From Caldicellulosiruptor danielii (lineage in GTDB: Bacteria; Bacillota; Thermoanaerobacteria; Caldicellulosiruptorales; Caldicellulosiruptoraceae), in assembly GCF_034343125.1 (NCBI RefSeq), contig NZ_CP139957.1, forward strand, positions 326,001-390,000: a stretch of 64,000 nt of DNA, written 5' to 3'. Positions 1 through 7,747 of the stretch are shown piece after piece. How positions within the stretch are numbered: the stretch's first letter is position 1; each line of letters starts with the position of its first letter. The notes under the pieces are model-generated. The model had not been told where the DNA came from. It ran no database searches and worked only from the letters and a program-made list of their open reading frames with translations. A program made the translations under genes and the position numbers.

Positions 1-1
1 T

Positions 2-169
2 GAAACAGACAGCCCTTATCTTACTCCTCATCCGCACAGAGGTAAGCGCAATGATTCAACGTATTTGAAGTATGTAATATCAAAGATTGCAGAGATAAAA
101 GAAGTATCCGAAGATGAGGTAATTAAAAAAACAACTCAAAATGCCATGGATGTGTTTGGTATTAAATAA
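2..169 (+). CDS. tatD: TatD family metal-dependent hydrolase, C-terminal end (partial)
   Basis: The window opens inside this gene; 55 codons and the TAA stop are visible. The residues ETDSPYLTPHPHRGKRN match the conserved C-terminal part of TatD-type metal-dependent deoxyribonucleases, where the Asp of ETDSP helps bind metal. The N-terminal TIM-barrel part lies outside the window. The following gene is a radical SAM protein of the type recurrently found beside tatD, which supports the call. Confidence 0.85.
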   Translation, partial: ETDSPYLTPHPHRGKRNDSTYLKYVISKIAEIKEVSEDEVIKKTTQNAMDVFGIK

Positions 170-211
170 GGCTAAAAAACAAAAAAAGATGGGAGATGAA
201 TCAAAGTAAAT

Positions 212-808
212 ATGGGAATGATAACATACACAATTGACAACAAGCTATATATCAATGTTACAAACAAATGCACAAACTCATGCATATTCTGTATAAGAAA
301 TACGCCAAAAGGTCTTGGTGAGGGGTATGACCTGTGGCTTGAAAAAGACCCGACAGCAGAGGAGATTTTAAATGAGATAAAAGACCCACAAAAGTATGAT
401 GAGATTGTCTTTTGTGGATATGGTGAACCCTTAATAAGACTTGATACTGTGATTGAGATTGCAAAAAGGCTAAAAGAGAAGACGTCTGTGCCACTTAGAG
501 TTAACACAAATGGACATGCATCTTACATTCACAAGAAAAATGTTCCACAACTTCTTCATGGTCTTATTGACAGAATTTCGATCAGCCTTAATGCTTCAAA
601 CAAACAAAAGTACAATGAGATTTGCAGACCATTTTATGAGGATATATATGACCATATGATTGAATTTATAAAAGAAAGCAAAAAATACATAAAAGAGGTT
701 TGGGTTTCGTGCGTGGATACCATAATAGATGAAGAAGAGATTGAAAGATGTAAAGAAATTGCAAAAGACCTTGGCGTGAATTTTAAATTGAGAGCGTATG
801 AGGGATAA
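212..808 (+). CDS. TatD-linked radical SAM protein
   Basis: A short (198 aa) radical SAM protein. The CX3CX2C cluster motif is C20-C24-C27 in KCTNSCIFC, followed by a GYGEPL motif near residue 70 that fits the SAM-binding GGE-type loop. Length and position directly after tatD match the family known as TatD-associated radical SAM proteins, whose substrate is not known to me. The ATG at 212 lies 14 bases after GGGAGATGA; an ATG two codons later is also possible. It should carry a 4Fe-4S cluster and act in the cytoplasm. Co-transcription with tatD is likely because the gap is 42 bases without a terminator. Confidence 0.82.
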   Translation: MGMITYTIDNKLYINVTNKCTNSCIFCIRNTPKGLGEGYDLWLEKDPTAEEILNEIKDPQKYDEIVFCGYGEPLIRLDTVIEIAKRLKEKTSVPLRVNTNGHASYIHKKNVPQLLHGLIDRISISLNASNKQKYNEICRPFYEDIYDHMIEFIKESKKYIKEVWVSCVDTIIDEEEIERCKEIAKDLGVNFKLRAYEG

Positions 809-863
809 TATAGAATAAAGGTGAATTTATTAGGACTAAAAAAATAAATTGAGGTGTCTTTTA

Positions 864-2102
864 ATGAAATTAAAAAGTTTAAGCGTTAAAAACTTCAAAA
901 GTTTCAAAGAAATAAATATAGAACTAAAAGATTTCAACGTGGTTATTGGTGCGAATGCTTCAGGAAAGTCAAATTTTGTTCAAGTATTTAAATTTCTACG
1001 CGATATTATAAATCTTGGCTTAGAAAATGCTGTATCCATCCAAGGGGACATTGAATGTCTTACTAATCTAAAAGTGGGCCGAGGTGAAGAATTGTCAATT
1101 AGTATAGTATGTGAAATGGAAGATTATGAAAAAATCGCAAATACAAAGCAAAACATTGAAATGACTTTCCATGAAATGAAGTATGAGTTTTCTTTAAAAG
1201 AGAAAAAAGGAGCGCCAGGTTTTAAAATTGTTAACGATTGTTTGCTTCAAAAGTTTAAATTTAAAGATGAAAATGGGAAAATTATTGAGGGTGAAATCAG
1301 ACTGTCCCATAAAAAAGATAAAGTAGTGTACGGAATTTTTCCAAAAGGTATTGAGGAGAAAGTGGAAAATCTTATTCCGCTTTTATATTTAAAAATGGAT
1401 TCATTACCCCAGAACATTCTGCTAATTCAAACGCCTTTATTTTTTATATGGCGGCGATTGACGATAGATAATATATTCCGTAATATTTCGATTTACGATT
1501 TTGATCCCAAAAAGTCCAAAGAGGCTGCTCCAATTACAGGTAAGGCTGAATTAGAAGAAAACGGCAGCAATCTTGCAATAGTGTTAAAAAACATTTTAGA
1601 AAATGAAGAAAAAAGGCGAAAACTTTTTAATTTAGTAAATGACATTTTGCCTTTTGTCAATAATCTCTCTGTAGAAAAGTTACCTGATAAGTCCTTGCTT
1701 TTCAAGCTCCAAGAATCATACTTTGAAAAAAAGGATATTCCTGCATCATTGCTTTCTGATGGAACTATTAATGTAATAGCAATGATAATTGCATTATATT
1801 TTGAAAAGAAAAAGTTTGTTATCTTTGAAGAGCCAGAAAGGAATATTCATCCTTTTCTTATTTCAAAAGTTATTGAAATGATGAAAGAAATTTCACGAAG
1901 AAAGCAAATTATCGTTACTACACATAATCCTGAAGTTGTCAAATATGCGGGGATTGATAATCTTCTTTTGGTTTCTCGTGGTAGAGATGGTTTTTCAAGA
2001 ATTTATCGTCCACTTGAGAAAGACGAAATAAAAATATTTTTAGAAAATGATTTGGGAATAGAAGAACTCTTTGTTCAAAATCTTCTTGAGGTAGGAGCGT
2101 AA
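864..2102 (+). CDS. AAA family ATPase (OLD/AAA_21-like), probable defence ATPase
   Basis: A 412-residue SMC/ABC-like ATPase. It begins LKSLSVKNFKSFK, the usual start of RecF/OLD-type ATPases, with Walker A GANASGKS at residues 29-36, a signature-like LLSDGTINV near 295, Walker B VIFEEPERNIHP near 320-331 and the switch motif TTHNP near 353. There is no C-terminal TOPRIM domain as in OLD nucleases; a TOPRIM-like protein is instead encoded 4 bases downstream. I place the start at the ATG at 864, 7 bases after GAGGTG, rather than at an upstream TTG that overlaps the ribosome site. Such ATPase plus small nuclease pairs are typical of anti-phage modules (PARIS, OLD-like, RloG-like). Function is inferred. 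Confidence 0.8.
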   Translation: MKLKSLSVKNFKSFKEINIELKDFNVVIGANASGKSNFVQVFKFLRDIINLGLENAVSIQGDIECLTNLKVGRGEELSISIVCEMEDYEKIANTKQNIEMTFHEMKYEFSLKEKKGAPGFKIVNDCLLQKFKFKDENGKIIEGEIRLSHKKDKVVYGIFPKGIEEKVENLIPLLYLKMDSLPQNILLIQTPLFFIWRRLTIDNIFRNISIYDFDPKKSKEAAPITGKAELEENGSNLAIVLKNILENEEKRRKLFNLVNDILPFVNNLSVEKLPDKSLLFKLQESYFEKKDIPASLLSDGTINVIAMIIALYFEKKKFVIFEEPERNIHPFLISKVIEMMKEISRRKQIIVTTHNPEVVKYAGIDNLLLVSRGRDGFSRIYRPLEKDEIKIFLENDLGIEELFVQNLLEVGA

Positions 2103-2106
2103 GTAA

Positions 2107-2655
2107 ATGAACTGTGGCAAAGGTATATACGTTTTGGTGGAAGGTATAGATGACGAGAGGTTTTTCAGACGTATATTAGAACCCAAACTCTCTTCTAAAT
2201 ATTCTTTCATTCATATTATAAGATACTGTGGTGATGAGTTTAAAAGCCTAAAAAATTTGCAAAAGTATTCCAATCTCATAAGGGCTTTTGTAAAAAGTAA
2301 TAATGATTATATTTTTGTAGCAGACATAGATGATTCACCATGTGTTACATATAAAAAAGAGCAAATTGCAAAGTTGATAGAGAATATAAACAAAGAAAAT
2401 GTAGTTATAGTTAAAAAGGAGATAGAAAGCTGGTACTTAGCAGGTGCAGAAGATAATTTTTGTTCAAAATTTGGAATTTCAGAGTCTCAAATTAGTAATA
2501 CTGAAAAGTTGTCAAAAGAAGATTTTAATAAATTTATCCCTCGGAATTTTGACAGAACAGATTTCATGATAGAGCTTACAAAAAATTTTTCAATAGAAAA
2601 GGCTAAGAACCGAAATGCGTCTTTTAAATACTTTATGGAAAAGTACATCGAATAG
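2107..2655 (+). CDS. Small TOPRIM-like protein paired with the AAA ATPase
   Basis: 182 residues. The N-terminus reads IYVLVEGIDDERFFRRIL, a TOPRIM-style glutamate motif, and IFVADIDD near residues 70-76 supplies the acidic DxD pair; these residues bind metal in TOPRIM nucleases and topoisomerases. A later EIESWYLAG segment (about 103-111) resembles the conserved block of DUF4276/DUF4435-like proteins, which accompany AAA ATPases; I cannot confirm the family without a search. The gene starts 4 bases after the ATPase stop, so the two are translationally coupled. A likely role is the nuclease or effector arm of the pair. Base composition is AT-rich, like its partner. Confidence 0.65.
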   Translation: MNCGKGIYVLVEGIDDERFFRRILEPKLSSKYSFIHIIRYCGDEFKSLKNLQKYSNLIRAFVKSNNDYIFVADIDDSPCVTYKKEQIAKLIENINKENVVIVKKEIESWYLAGAEDNFCSKFGISESQISNTEKLSKEDFNKFIPRNFDRTDFMIELTKNFSIEKAKNRNASFKYFMEKYIE

Positions 2656-2824
2656 AAATTCTAATTTTTGGAAAGTTTTTCTAACAGTGATATTTGAAAG
2701 TTCTCGTATATGTCTAAAATATATAAAAGGAAAAAAATATTTTATTAAAATAGGTCAATTATTCACATAACCACATCCACAAAAATAGAATAAAAACTTT
2801 GAAAAAGTTCATTTATTTTTGGTA

Positions 2825-2853
2825 TTGATTGGTGTATACAAAAAACATATAAT
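2825..2853 (+). promoter_or_regulatory. SigA-type promoter in the 456-base gap
   Basis: TTGATT at 2825-2830 and a perfect TATAAT at 2848-2853 are separated by 17 bases. Transcription would start near 2860, about 250 bases before the next start codon, so it produces either a small RNA or a long structured leader. Confidence 0.6.
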
Positions 2854-2859
2854 TAAAAG

Positions 2860-3020
2860 TGTAAAGAGCAGCTGACAGGGAAAACAAGAGACGGCTGCGG
2901 ACAACCCCCTTGAATTTTTAAAAAATACATACAGTAGAATCCCCCCCGTTCATTTCCTCCTTTTATATAGAAAGCGGGCAGGAGCTCTACAAGCAAAAGA
3001 GCTTCTGCCCGCTTGCGATT
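2860..3020 (+). ncRNA. Candidate small RNA or long leader with C-rich and anti-SD segments
   Basis: Directly after the predicted start site is a 7-bp stem (2868-2874 with 2892-2898). It is followed by two unpaired C-rich stretches (2905-2909 and 2941-2947) and TTTCCTCC at 2953-2960, then a 16-bp stem (2972-2987 with 2999-3014). C-rich single-stranded motifs followed by a terminator hairpin are characteristic of Firmicutes RNAs that bind ribosome sites. The T-tract after the last hairpin is weak. Alternatively this is the leader of the next gene: CTCCTTTT at 2957-2964 is exactly complementary to that gene's AAAAGGAG at 3089-3096. No known RNA family was recognised. Confidence 0.4.
2972..3014 (+). 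terminator. Strong hairpin, possible terminator or attenuator
   Basis: AAGCGGGCAGGAGCTC at 2972-2987 pairs with GAGCTTCTGCCCGCTT at 2999-3014 with one G-U pair and an 11-base loop. Only four T's follow at 3018-3021, so termination may be incomplete. Confidence 0.5.
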
Positions 3021-3111
3021 TTAGGGGTAAATTTTAATGAAAAATAGCTCAAAGATAGTGTAAAATAAAAAAAGCATCTTTGCAATAAAAAAGGAGCAGG
3101 GCAAAAAACAT

Positions 3112-4575
3112 ATGCCAAAGTTTAGACTTGTTGTGTCAAAGGGTGAGGTGTATAGAAAAACCCAAAGAGAAAAAAGAATAAGATTTAAGCGCAAGTATAT
3201 TTTATACGCGTTTGTCATTTGGATTGTTACCAGTGTCTCGGTGTTTTTGGTAAAAGAGTATATTTCAAACTACTTTTTTTCAGCTCAGCTTCCACAGCTT
3301 CAGGTTGAAGATTACAAAAGGATACTCATCTTTGCACCACACTGCGACGATGAAACACTATCTTCTGCAGGTGTGATACAAAGAGCACTTTTAGCTGGAA
3401 GTAAAGTAAAGGTTATTATTATGACAAACGGTGACGGGTTTACCCGTGCTGCGGGTCAGAACTTTGGCAAGATTAGACTGAGTGCTGATGATTACATAAG
3501 GTTTGGTTATCTTCGCCAAAACGAAACAATCCATGCGCTTGAGGATTTGGGCTTGAAGAGAGAAGATATAATTTTCTTAGGATATCCTGATAGGGGTTTG
3601 AGGTTTTTGTGGGAAAAGTATTTTGATTCAAAGGTAAGCTATTTTAGTCCTTTGACACGTACATTCAAAAGTCCATATTCAAACTCCTATCAGAGAGGAG
3701 TAGAGTACAAAGGAATAAACGTTGTGAAAAATATTCAGAGCATAATAAAATCGTTTGAGCCTGATTTAATAATCTATCCATACTCACGCGACCAGCATCC
3801 TGACCACTGGGCAACATCAGCGTTTGTCAAGTTTTCAATCCTGACGTTAAACTATAAGTGCGAAGAATGGCAGTATCTTGTGCACAGGGGGGACTGGCCG
3901 ACACCTTTTGGTAAGCACCCTCAGATGTATCTTGTCCCGCCTTTCAAACTTGCGTTTACAGATACAAAGTGGTATCAGGTACCAATGGATGACTATATGA
4001 TAGAAAGAAAATCAAATTCAATCTCAGACTACCACTCTCAGATGAAGGTCATGAGAGGATTTTTGGAGGCATTTGTTCGTCAAAACGAACTGTTTGCAAA
4101 GGTAGATAGCAAAGATGCAAAAAAATATGAGAGTGATAACTTATTTTCAGACAAGTATTTAGTTAGCAAAGAGCCGACACACGATATCTGGTCGCTCATT
4201 TTTGAAAAAGGTGCTGATATTGAATCGATATTTGCAGCGCACGACAGCAAGAACATCTATGTAGGTGTTAAAATGGTTGGTTCTGCAAAAAAACTTATTT
4301 CGTATTACCTTCACATAAGAGCATTTGAGGACTATAAGTATCTTGGCAGAATGTATGTTTTGGTATCTGGCAGCAAAATGAATATAATAAAGACCATGAC
4401 AAGCCCTGCTTTTTCAGCTCAAAATGCCAAGATGCGCAGAAAAAAGAATCAAATTGAGATAATATTTCCCAAAAAAGATTTACAAAACCCAAACATGCTT
4501 TATTTGAGTGTACGCACAGAATTTCTGGGTCGCCAGCTTGACAGAAGTGCATGGAAAGTAGTTAAGTTGAAATAG
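3112..4575 (+). CDS. Membrane-anchored PIG-L/LmbE family deacetylase
   Basis: 487 residues. A basic N-terminus and one hydrophobic segment (about residues 30-50) suggest a signal anchor with the enzyme outside the membrane. The PIG-L zinc motif appears as APHCDDE (canonical HPDDE) near residue 78, and RDQHPDHWAT near 225 supplies the HPDH motif, so an N-acetyl-sugar deacetylase is likely. The last 130 residues look like a beta-sandwich of the carbohydrate-binding/DOMON kind. The ATG at 3112 follows AAGGAG by 15 bases, which is long. The likely substrate is a cell-surface N-acetylglucosamine derivative (inference). Its stop lies 6 bases from the stop of the convergent gene, with no clear terminator between. 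Confidence 0.75.
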   Translation: MPKFRLVVSKGEVYRKTQREKRIRFKRKYILYAFVIWIVTSVSVFLVKEYISNYFFSAQLPQLQVEDYKRILIFAPHCDDETLSSAGVIQRALLAGSKVKVIIMTNGDGFTRAAGQNFGKIRLSADDYIRFGYLRQNETIHALEDLGLKREDIIFLGYPDRGLRFLWEKYFDSKVSYFSPLTRTFKSPYSNSYQRGVEYKGINVVKNIQSIIKSFEPDLIIYPYSRDQHPDHWATSAFVKFSILTLNYKCEEWQYLVHRGDWPTPFGKHPQMYLVPPFKLAFTDTKWYQVPMDDYMIERKSNSISDYHSQMKVMRGFLEAFVRQNELFAKVDSKDAKKYESDNLFSDKYLVSKEPTHDIWSLIFEKGADIESIFAAHDSKNIYVGVKMVGSAKKLISYYLHIRAFEDYKYLGRMYVLVSGSKMNIIKTMTSPAFSAQNAKMRRKKNQIEIIFPKKDLQNPNMLYLSVRTEFLGRQLDRSAWKVVKLK

Positions 4576-4581
4576 GTCCTT

Positions 4582-4998
4582 TTATTGAGGGATAAGCTCT
4601 TCGTACTTATAGGTAAACTCTATGAGCTTTGGAACCATAAAAATTGGGCAGTTTACCCTCAGAGCAAGCGCAATTGCGTCGCTTGGTCTTGAATCTATGA
4701 CAGAAATTACATTGTTGTAGTCTCTTAAGTGAAGTTGCGCAAAGTATGTTCCATCTTTGATGTCTGTGATAACAGCTTTCTGGATAGAGATTGAAAACTT
4801 TTGCATAATTTCAACCATGAGGTCGTGCGTCAGAGGGCGTGGAAACTTTTGTTTTTCAAGCGCAAGTGCAATTGACTGAGCTTCCAAAGGACCTATGAAG
4901 ATAGGAAGTACCATTTTGTTGTTCTTGTCGCAAAGAAGAACTGCAAATCCTCCCCCTTCTTCAAAAAATGCTACGTTTTTAACATACATCTCTATCAT
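4582..4998 (-). CDS. Bifunctional nuclease (BFN/DUF151) family protein
   Basis: 138 residues matching the BFN (DUF151) family across its length: VLPIFIGPLEAQSIALAL near residues 30-50 and VIDSRPSDAIALALR near 98-112 are the family hallmarks. Members are described as acidic nucleases, and many bacterial copies remain uncharacterised. I place the start at the ATG at 4998 (MIEMYVKN), 7 bases after AGAGGTG, rather than 8 codons upstream. It is transcribed away from the metal-ATPase operon's direction of origin but on the same strand, and may be the last gene of that unit (gap 71 bases). Confidence 0.82.
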   Translation of the reverse strand: MIEMYVKNVAFFEEGGGFAVLLCDKNNKMVLPIFIGPLEAQSIALALEKQKFPRPLTHDLMVEIMQKFSISIQKAVITDIKDGTYFAQLHLRDYNNVISVIDSRPSDAIALALRVNCPIFMVPKLIEFTYKYEELIPQ

Positions 4999-5069
4999 CT
5001 CAAAACACCTCTTTTTTAACAAACTAAATAGGAAGCAAAAAGCCCCTCTTAAATATTATACCTCTTTTT

Positions 5070-7157
5070 TTACTTTTTGAGCACTCTCAAAGAATTTAAA
5101 ACTGCTAAAACCATTGCACCGGTATCAGCCACAACTGCTTCCCATAAGTTTGCAACTCCAAAGACTCCCAGGAGCATCACCGCAAATTTTATCCCGAGCG
5201 AAAGAACAATATTTTGAATGACTATCTTTCTTGTAAACCTTGAATCTTTTATTAAGTCTACAATTTTAGATAGCTTTTCATCAAGAAGAACAATATCTGC
5301 TGCCAATGTTGCAAGATAGCTTGCATTGCCTGCAAATGAAATTCCAACATCACACACAGAGAGTGCTGGTGAATCATTTGTTCCATCTCCCACAAATACA
5401 ATGTATCCTAAACCTTTATTTTCAAGTTTTATTTTTTCAGCCACTCTTACTTTCTCTTCTGGAAGAAGCTCTGAGTAAATGCCATCTATCGGAAGGTCTT
5501 TAGCAATTTTTTCTGCTGCTTCTTTTTTGTCACCAGTCAAAAGATATATCTTTGCACCAAAGTTTTTAAGGTTATTTAATACATTTTTTACATCATATTT
5601 CAAAGAATCTTTCAAGGCAACATACCCGCAGAATTTTCTATCACATGACACAAAGATGTACGAAAGTTCAGGTGATGTCTCAAAACTGGGGTCTATTTCA
5701 ACTCCACTTTCCTGCAAAAACTCTTTTGTTCCTATCAAAACCTTTTTGCCATCAACAATTCCTTCTATTCCTCTTCCGGAACGTTCTTTGAAATCTTGTA
5801 CTGAGGAAACAGAAATACTATTTTCCCCAATCCCGTTTAATATGGATTTTGCAATTGGATGATTCGAAAGACTTTCAAGACTTATTAGAATTTTCAAAAA
5901 TTCTTGGCGTTCAATCTTCACAGGTACAATCTTTTCAACCGAAAGAATCCCATTTGTAATTGTTCCTGTTTTATCTAAAAGGAAACTATTTATCTTTGAT
6001 GCAAGAATGTCTATAAATTGGGAACCTTTCACCAGTATTCCTTTAGAAGAAAGCTTTGAAATTGACGCAAAATACGAAAGCGGCACAGATATAACAAGAC
6101 TGCAAGGACAGGAGATAATTAAAAAAATAGCTGCCCTGTAAATCCACAATTTAAAAGGCTGGTCAAATAACAGTGGTGGCAAAATGGCAAATGCTGTTGC
6201 AAGTGTAACTACAGCCGGTGTGTATACCTTTGCAAACCTTGTTATAAACCTTTCCATTTTGGATTTGTTGGCAGATGCATTTTCCACAATTTCTATTATT
6301 CTGTGCAAAGAAGAGTCTTTGTAAAAGCTTTGAGCCTTGACTTCCAGAAAACCGTCAATTACCACACTGCCGGCTAAAACCTTGTCATTTGGACCTGCAG
6401 TATAAAACTTTGACTCTCCTGTGATAGCAGATGTATCTAAAAATGATTTTCCAGATACTACAGTTCCATCAACCGGCACTCTTTCGCCCGGTTTTACCAC
6501 GACTGTATCACCAGGTACAATATCTTTTGGATTTACTTTCTTGATTTCTTTCCCAATTTTCAAGTTTGCATATTCTATTTCAAGGTGATGAAGAGCTTGT
6601 ATGATTTTTCTCGACTTGTTTAGTGCAAAATCCTCAAGAATTTGGCCAGTTTTGTAAAGGAGCATAACAGAAGCAGCTTCCGGATATTCTTTCAAAAAAA
6701 TAGCTGACAGTGTTGCAACTGTCATCAAAAAATTTTCATCAAATACTTGAAGTTTTCTTAGGTTTTTGAGGAAGCTTAAAATAACATCTTTTCCTGAAAT
6801 AAGGTATGAAAAGAAGAAAAAGATTAAGGCAAAACCTTCTTTTCTTGTAAGAAGTCCTATTCCAAAAAACGCAGCAGAGATTACTACAAGTAATATTTCA
6901 CCAATACTTAGCATTGGTTTTTCTTTTGGTGCCACAAGTACTCTCACCTCAGGTTCAATTTCATCTACAATCTTCTTTACTGTTTCAATATATGCACTGC
7001 AATACTTTTGGTCAACCTTTGCTGAGAGTTTCTTTGTTACAAAATTCAAAAAGACGCTTTCTGCAAAAGGCAGCTTTGCCACTTTTTCTTCAATCTTTTG
7101 AGCGCAATTTGCACATGAAAGATTTTCTAAAATTAATTCTACATTTACTTTTGCCAA
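5070..7157 (-). CDS. cadA: Heavy-metal-translocating P1B-type ATPase (Cd/Zn/Pb exporter)
   Basis: 695 residues. One N-terminal HMA domain with CANC at residues 15-18, a TGES actuator motif near 247, the metal-channel CPC at 350-352 (SCPCSLVIS), the phosphorylation motif DKTGT at 395-399, and GDGTNDSPAL near 620 (consensus GDGINDAPAL). CPC with an upstream CadC-type regulator indicates export of Cd, Zn or Pb rather than copper. The start is a TTG at 7157 preceded by GAGGATGAGG. It lies 19 bases after the regulator's stop and is surely co-transcribed with it. The Thr and Ser substitutions in the hinge motif are unusual but conservative. Confidence 0.92.
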   Translation of the reverse strand: MAKVNVELILENLSCANCAQKIEEKVAKLPFAESVFLNFVTKKLSAKVDQKYCSAYIETVKKIVDEIEPEVRVLVAPKEKPMLSIGEILLVVISAAFFGIGLLTRKEGFALIFFFFSYLISGKDVILSFLKNLRKLQVFDENFLMTVATLSAIFLKEYPEAASVMLLYKTGQILEDFALNKSRKIIQALHHLEIEYANLKIGKEIKKVNPKDIVPGDTVVVKPGERVPVDGTVVSGKSFLDTSAITGESKFYTAGPNDKVLAGSVVIDGFLEVKAQSFYKDSSLHRIIEIVENASANKSKMERFITRFAKVYTPAVVTLATAFAILPPLLFDQPFKLWIYRAAIFLIISCPCSLVISVPLSYFASISKLSSKGILVKGSQFIDILASKINSFLLDKTGTITNGILSVEKIVPVKIERQEFLKILISLESLSNHPIAKSILNGIGENSISVSSVQDFKERSGRGIEGIVDGKKVLIGTKEFLQESGVEIDPSFETSPELSYIFVSCDRKFCGYVALKDSLKYDVKNVLNNLKNFGAKIYLLTGDKKEAAEKIAKDLPIDGIYSELLPEEKVRVAEKIKLENKGLGYIVFVGDGTNDSPALSVCDVGISFAGNASYLATLAADIVLLDEKLSKIVDLIKDSRFTRKIVIQNIVLSLGIKFAVMLLGVFGVANLWEAVVADTGAMVLAVLNSLRVLKK

Positions 7158-7176
7158 ATTTGCCTCATCCTCTCAT

Positions 7177-7554
7177 CTACTGGTTTTCGCTAAGATGCGC
7201 AATACCAAGTTCAATTATACTTTTTACATGGTCATCCGAAAGAGAATAATACACTACTTTACCAGCCTTTCTGCTCTTCACAAGTCTAAAAGCTTTAAGC
7301 AGCCTTAATTGGTGAGATATTGCCGACTGAGTTGTGCCCAAGACTGCTGCCAAGTCGCATACACACATCTCAGAGATAAGTAAACTGCTCAATATCTTTA
7401 TGCGCGTTGAGTCAGAAAAAACCTTAAAAAACTCAGAAAGGTCAAACATGGTTTCTTCATTTGGCAGACTTTCTTTTACCTTCTGAACAATGTCATTGTG
7501 GATTACATTGCAGCTACACAAATCAATTTTTTTTGATACTTCTTGGTTTTTCAA
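7177..7554 (-). CDS. cadC: CadC-like ArsR/SmtB metal-sensing repressor
   Basis: 125 residues with an ArsR winged helix (recognition region TTQSAISHQLRLLK). Both classical metal sites are visible. The alpha3N site has CSC near residues 13-15 and MCVCDLA near 62-68. The alpha5 site is D-x-H-x10-H-x2-E in LSDDHVK...AHLSE near the C-terminus. The first favours Cd/Pb thiolate binding; the second allosteric Zn sensing. The start is a TTG at 7554, 8 bases after GGGGTG; a later start would remove the N-terminal cysteines. It represses its own operon and releases on metal binding (family knowledge). Confidence 0.9.
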   Translation of the reverse strand: MKNQEVSKKIDLCSCNVIHNDIVQKVKESLPNEETMFDLSEFFKVFSDSTRIKILSSLLISEMCVCDLAAVLGTTQSAISHQLRLLKAFRLVKSRKAGKVVYYSLSDDHVKSIIELGIAHLSENQ

Positions 7555-7579
7555 ATTCTTTTCACCCCAATTTCAAGAT

Positions 7580-7601
7580 TGAACATTTGAATAATTGTTC
7601 A
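7580..7601. promoter_or_regulatory. ArsR/CadC operator
   Basis: An inverted repeat TGAACA - 10 bases - TGTTCA lies at 7580-7601, immediately downstream of the predicted start of the cadC-cadA transcript. Position and sequence fit an ArsR/SmtB-family operator. Confidence 0.75.
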
Positions 7602-7608
7602 TATATTT

Positions 7609-7637
7609 ATTATAAAAGAAGACTTACAAAAGGTCAA
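7609..7637 (-). promoter_or_regulatory. cadC-cadA promoter
   Basis: On the minus strand TTGACC (7637-7632) and TATAAT (7614-7609) are separated by 17 bases. The predicted start near 7602 falls at the edge of the operator. Confidence 0.75.
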
Positions 7638-7747
7638 GAGAGTCTTTTTATTTAAGCTTTTAAAATGTTATGTTGACGCTTTGGACTTTTGAGTGATAAA
7701 CTCAAAAAAGAATAAAAAGCAATTTTTATCAAGGGGGAAAGCTTAAT

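Noticed and set aside
864..2655. Gabija, full OLD nuclease or retron system
   Set aside because: No UvrD-type helicase, no TOPRIM domain inside the ATPase and no reverse transcriptase or msr/msd-like RNA nearby.
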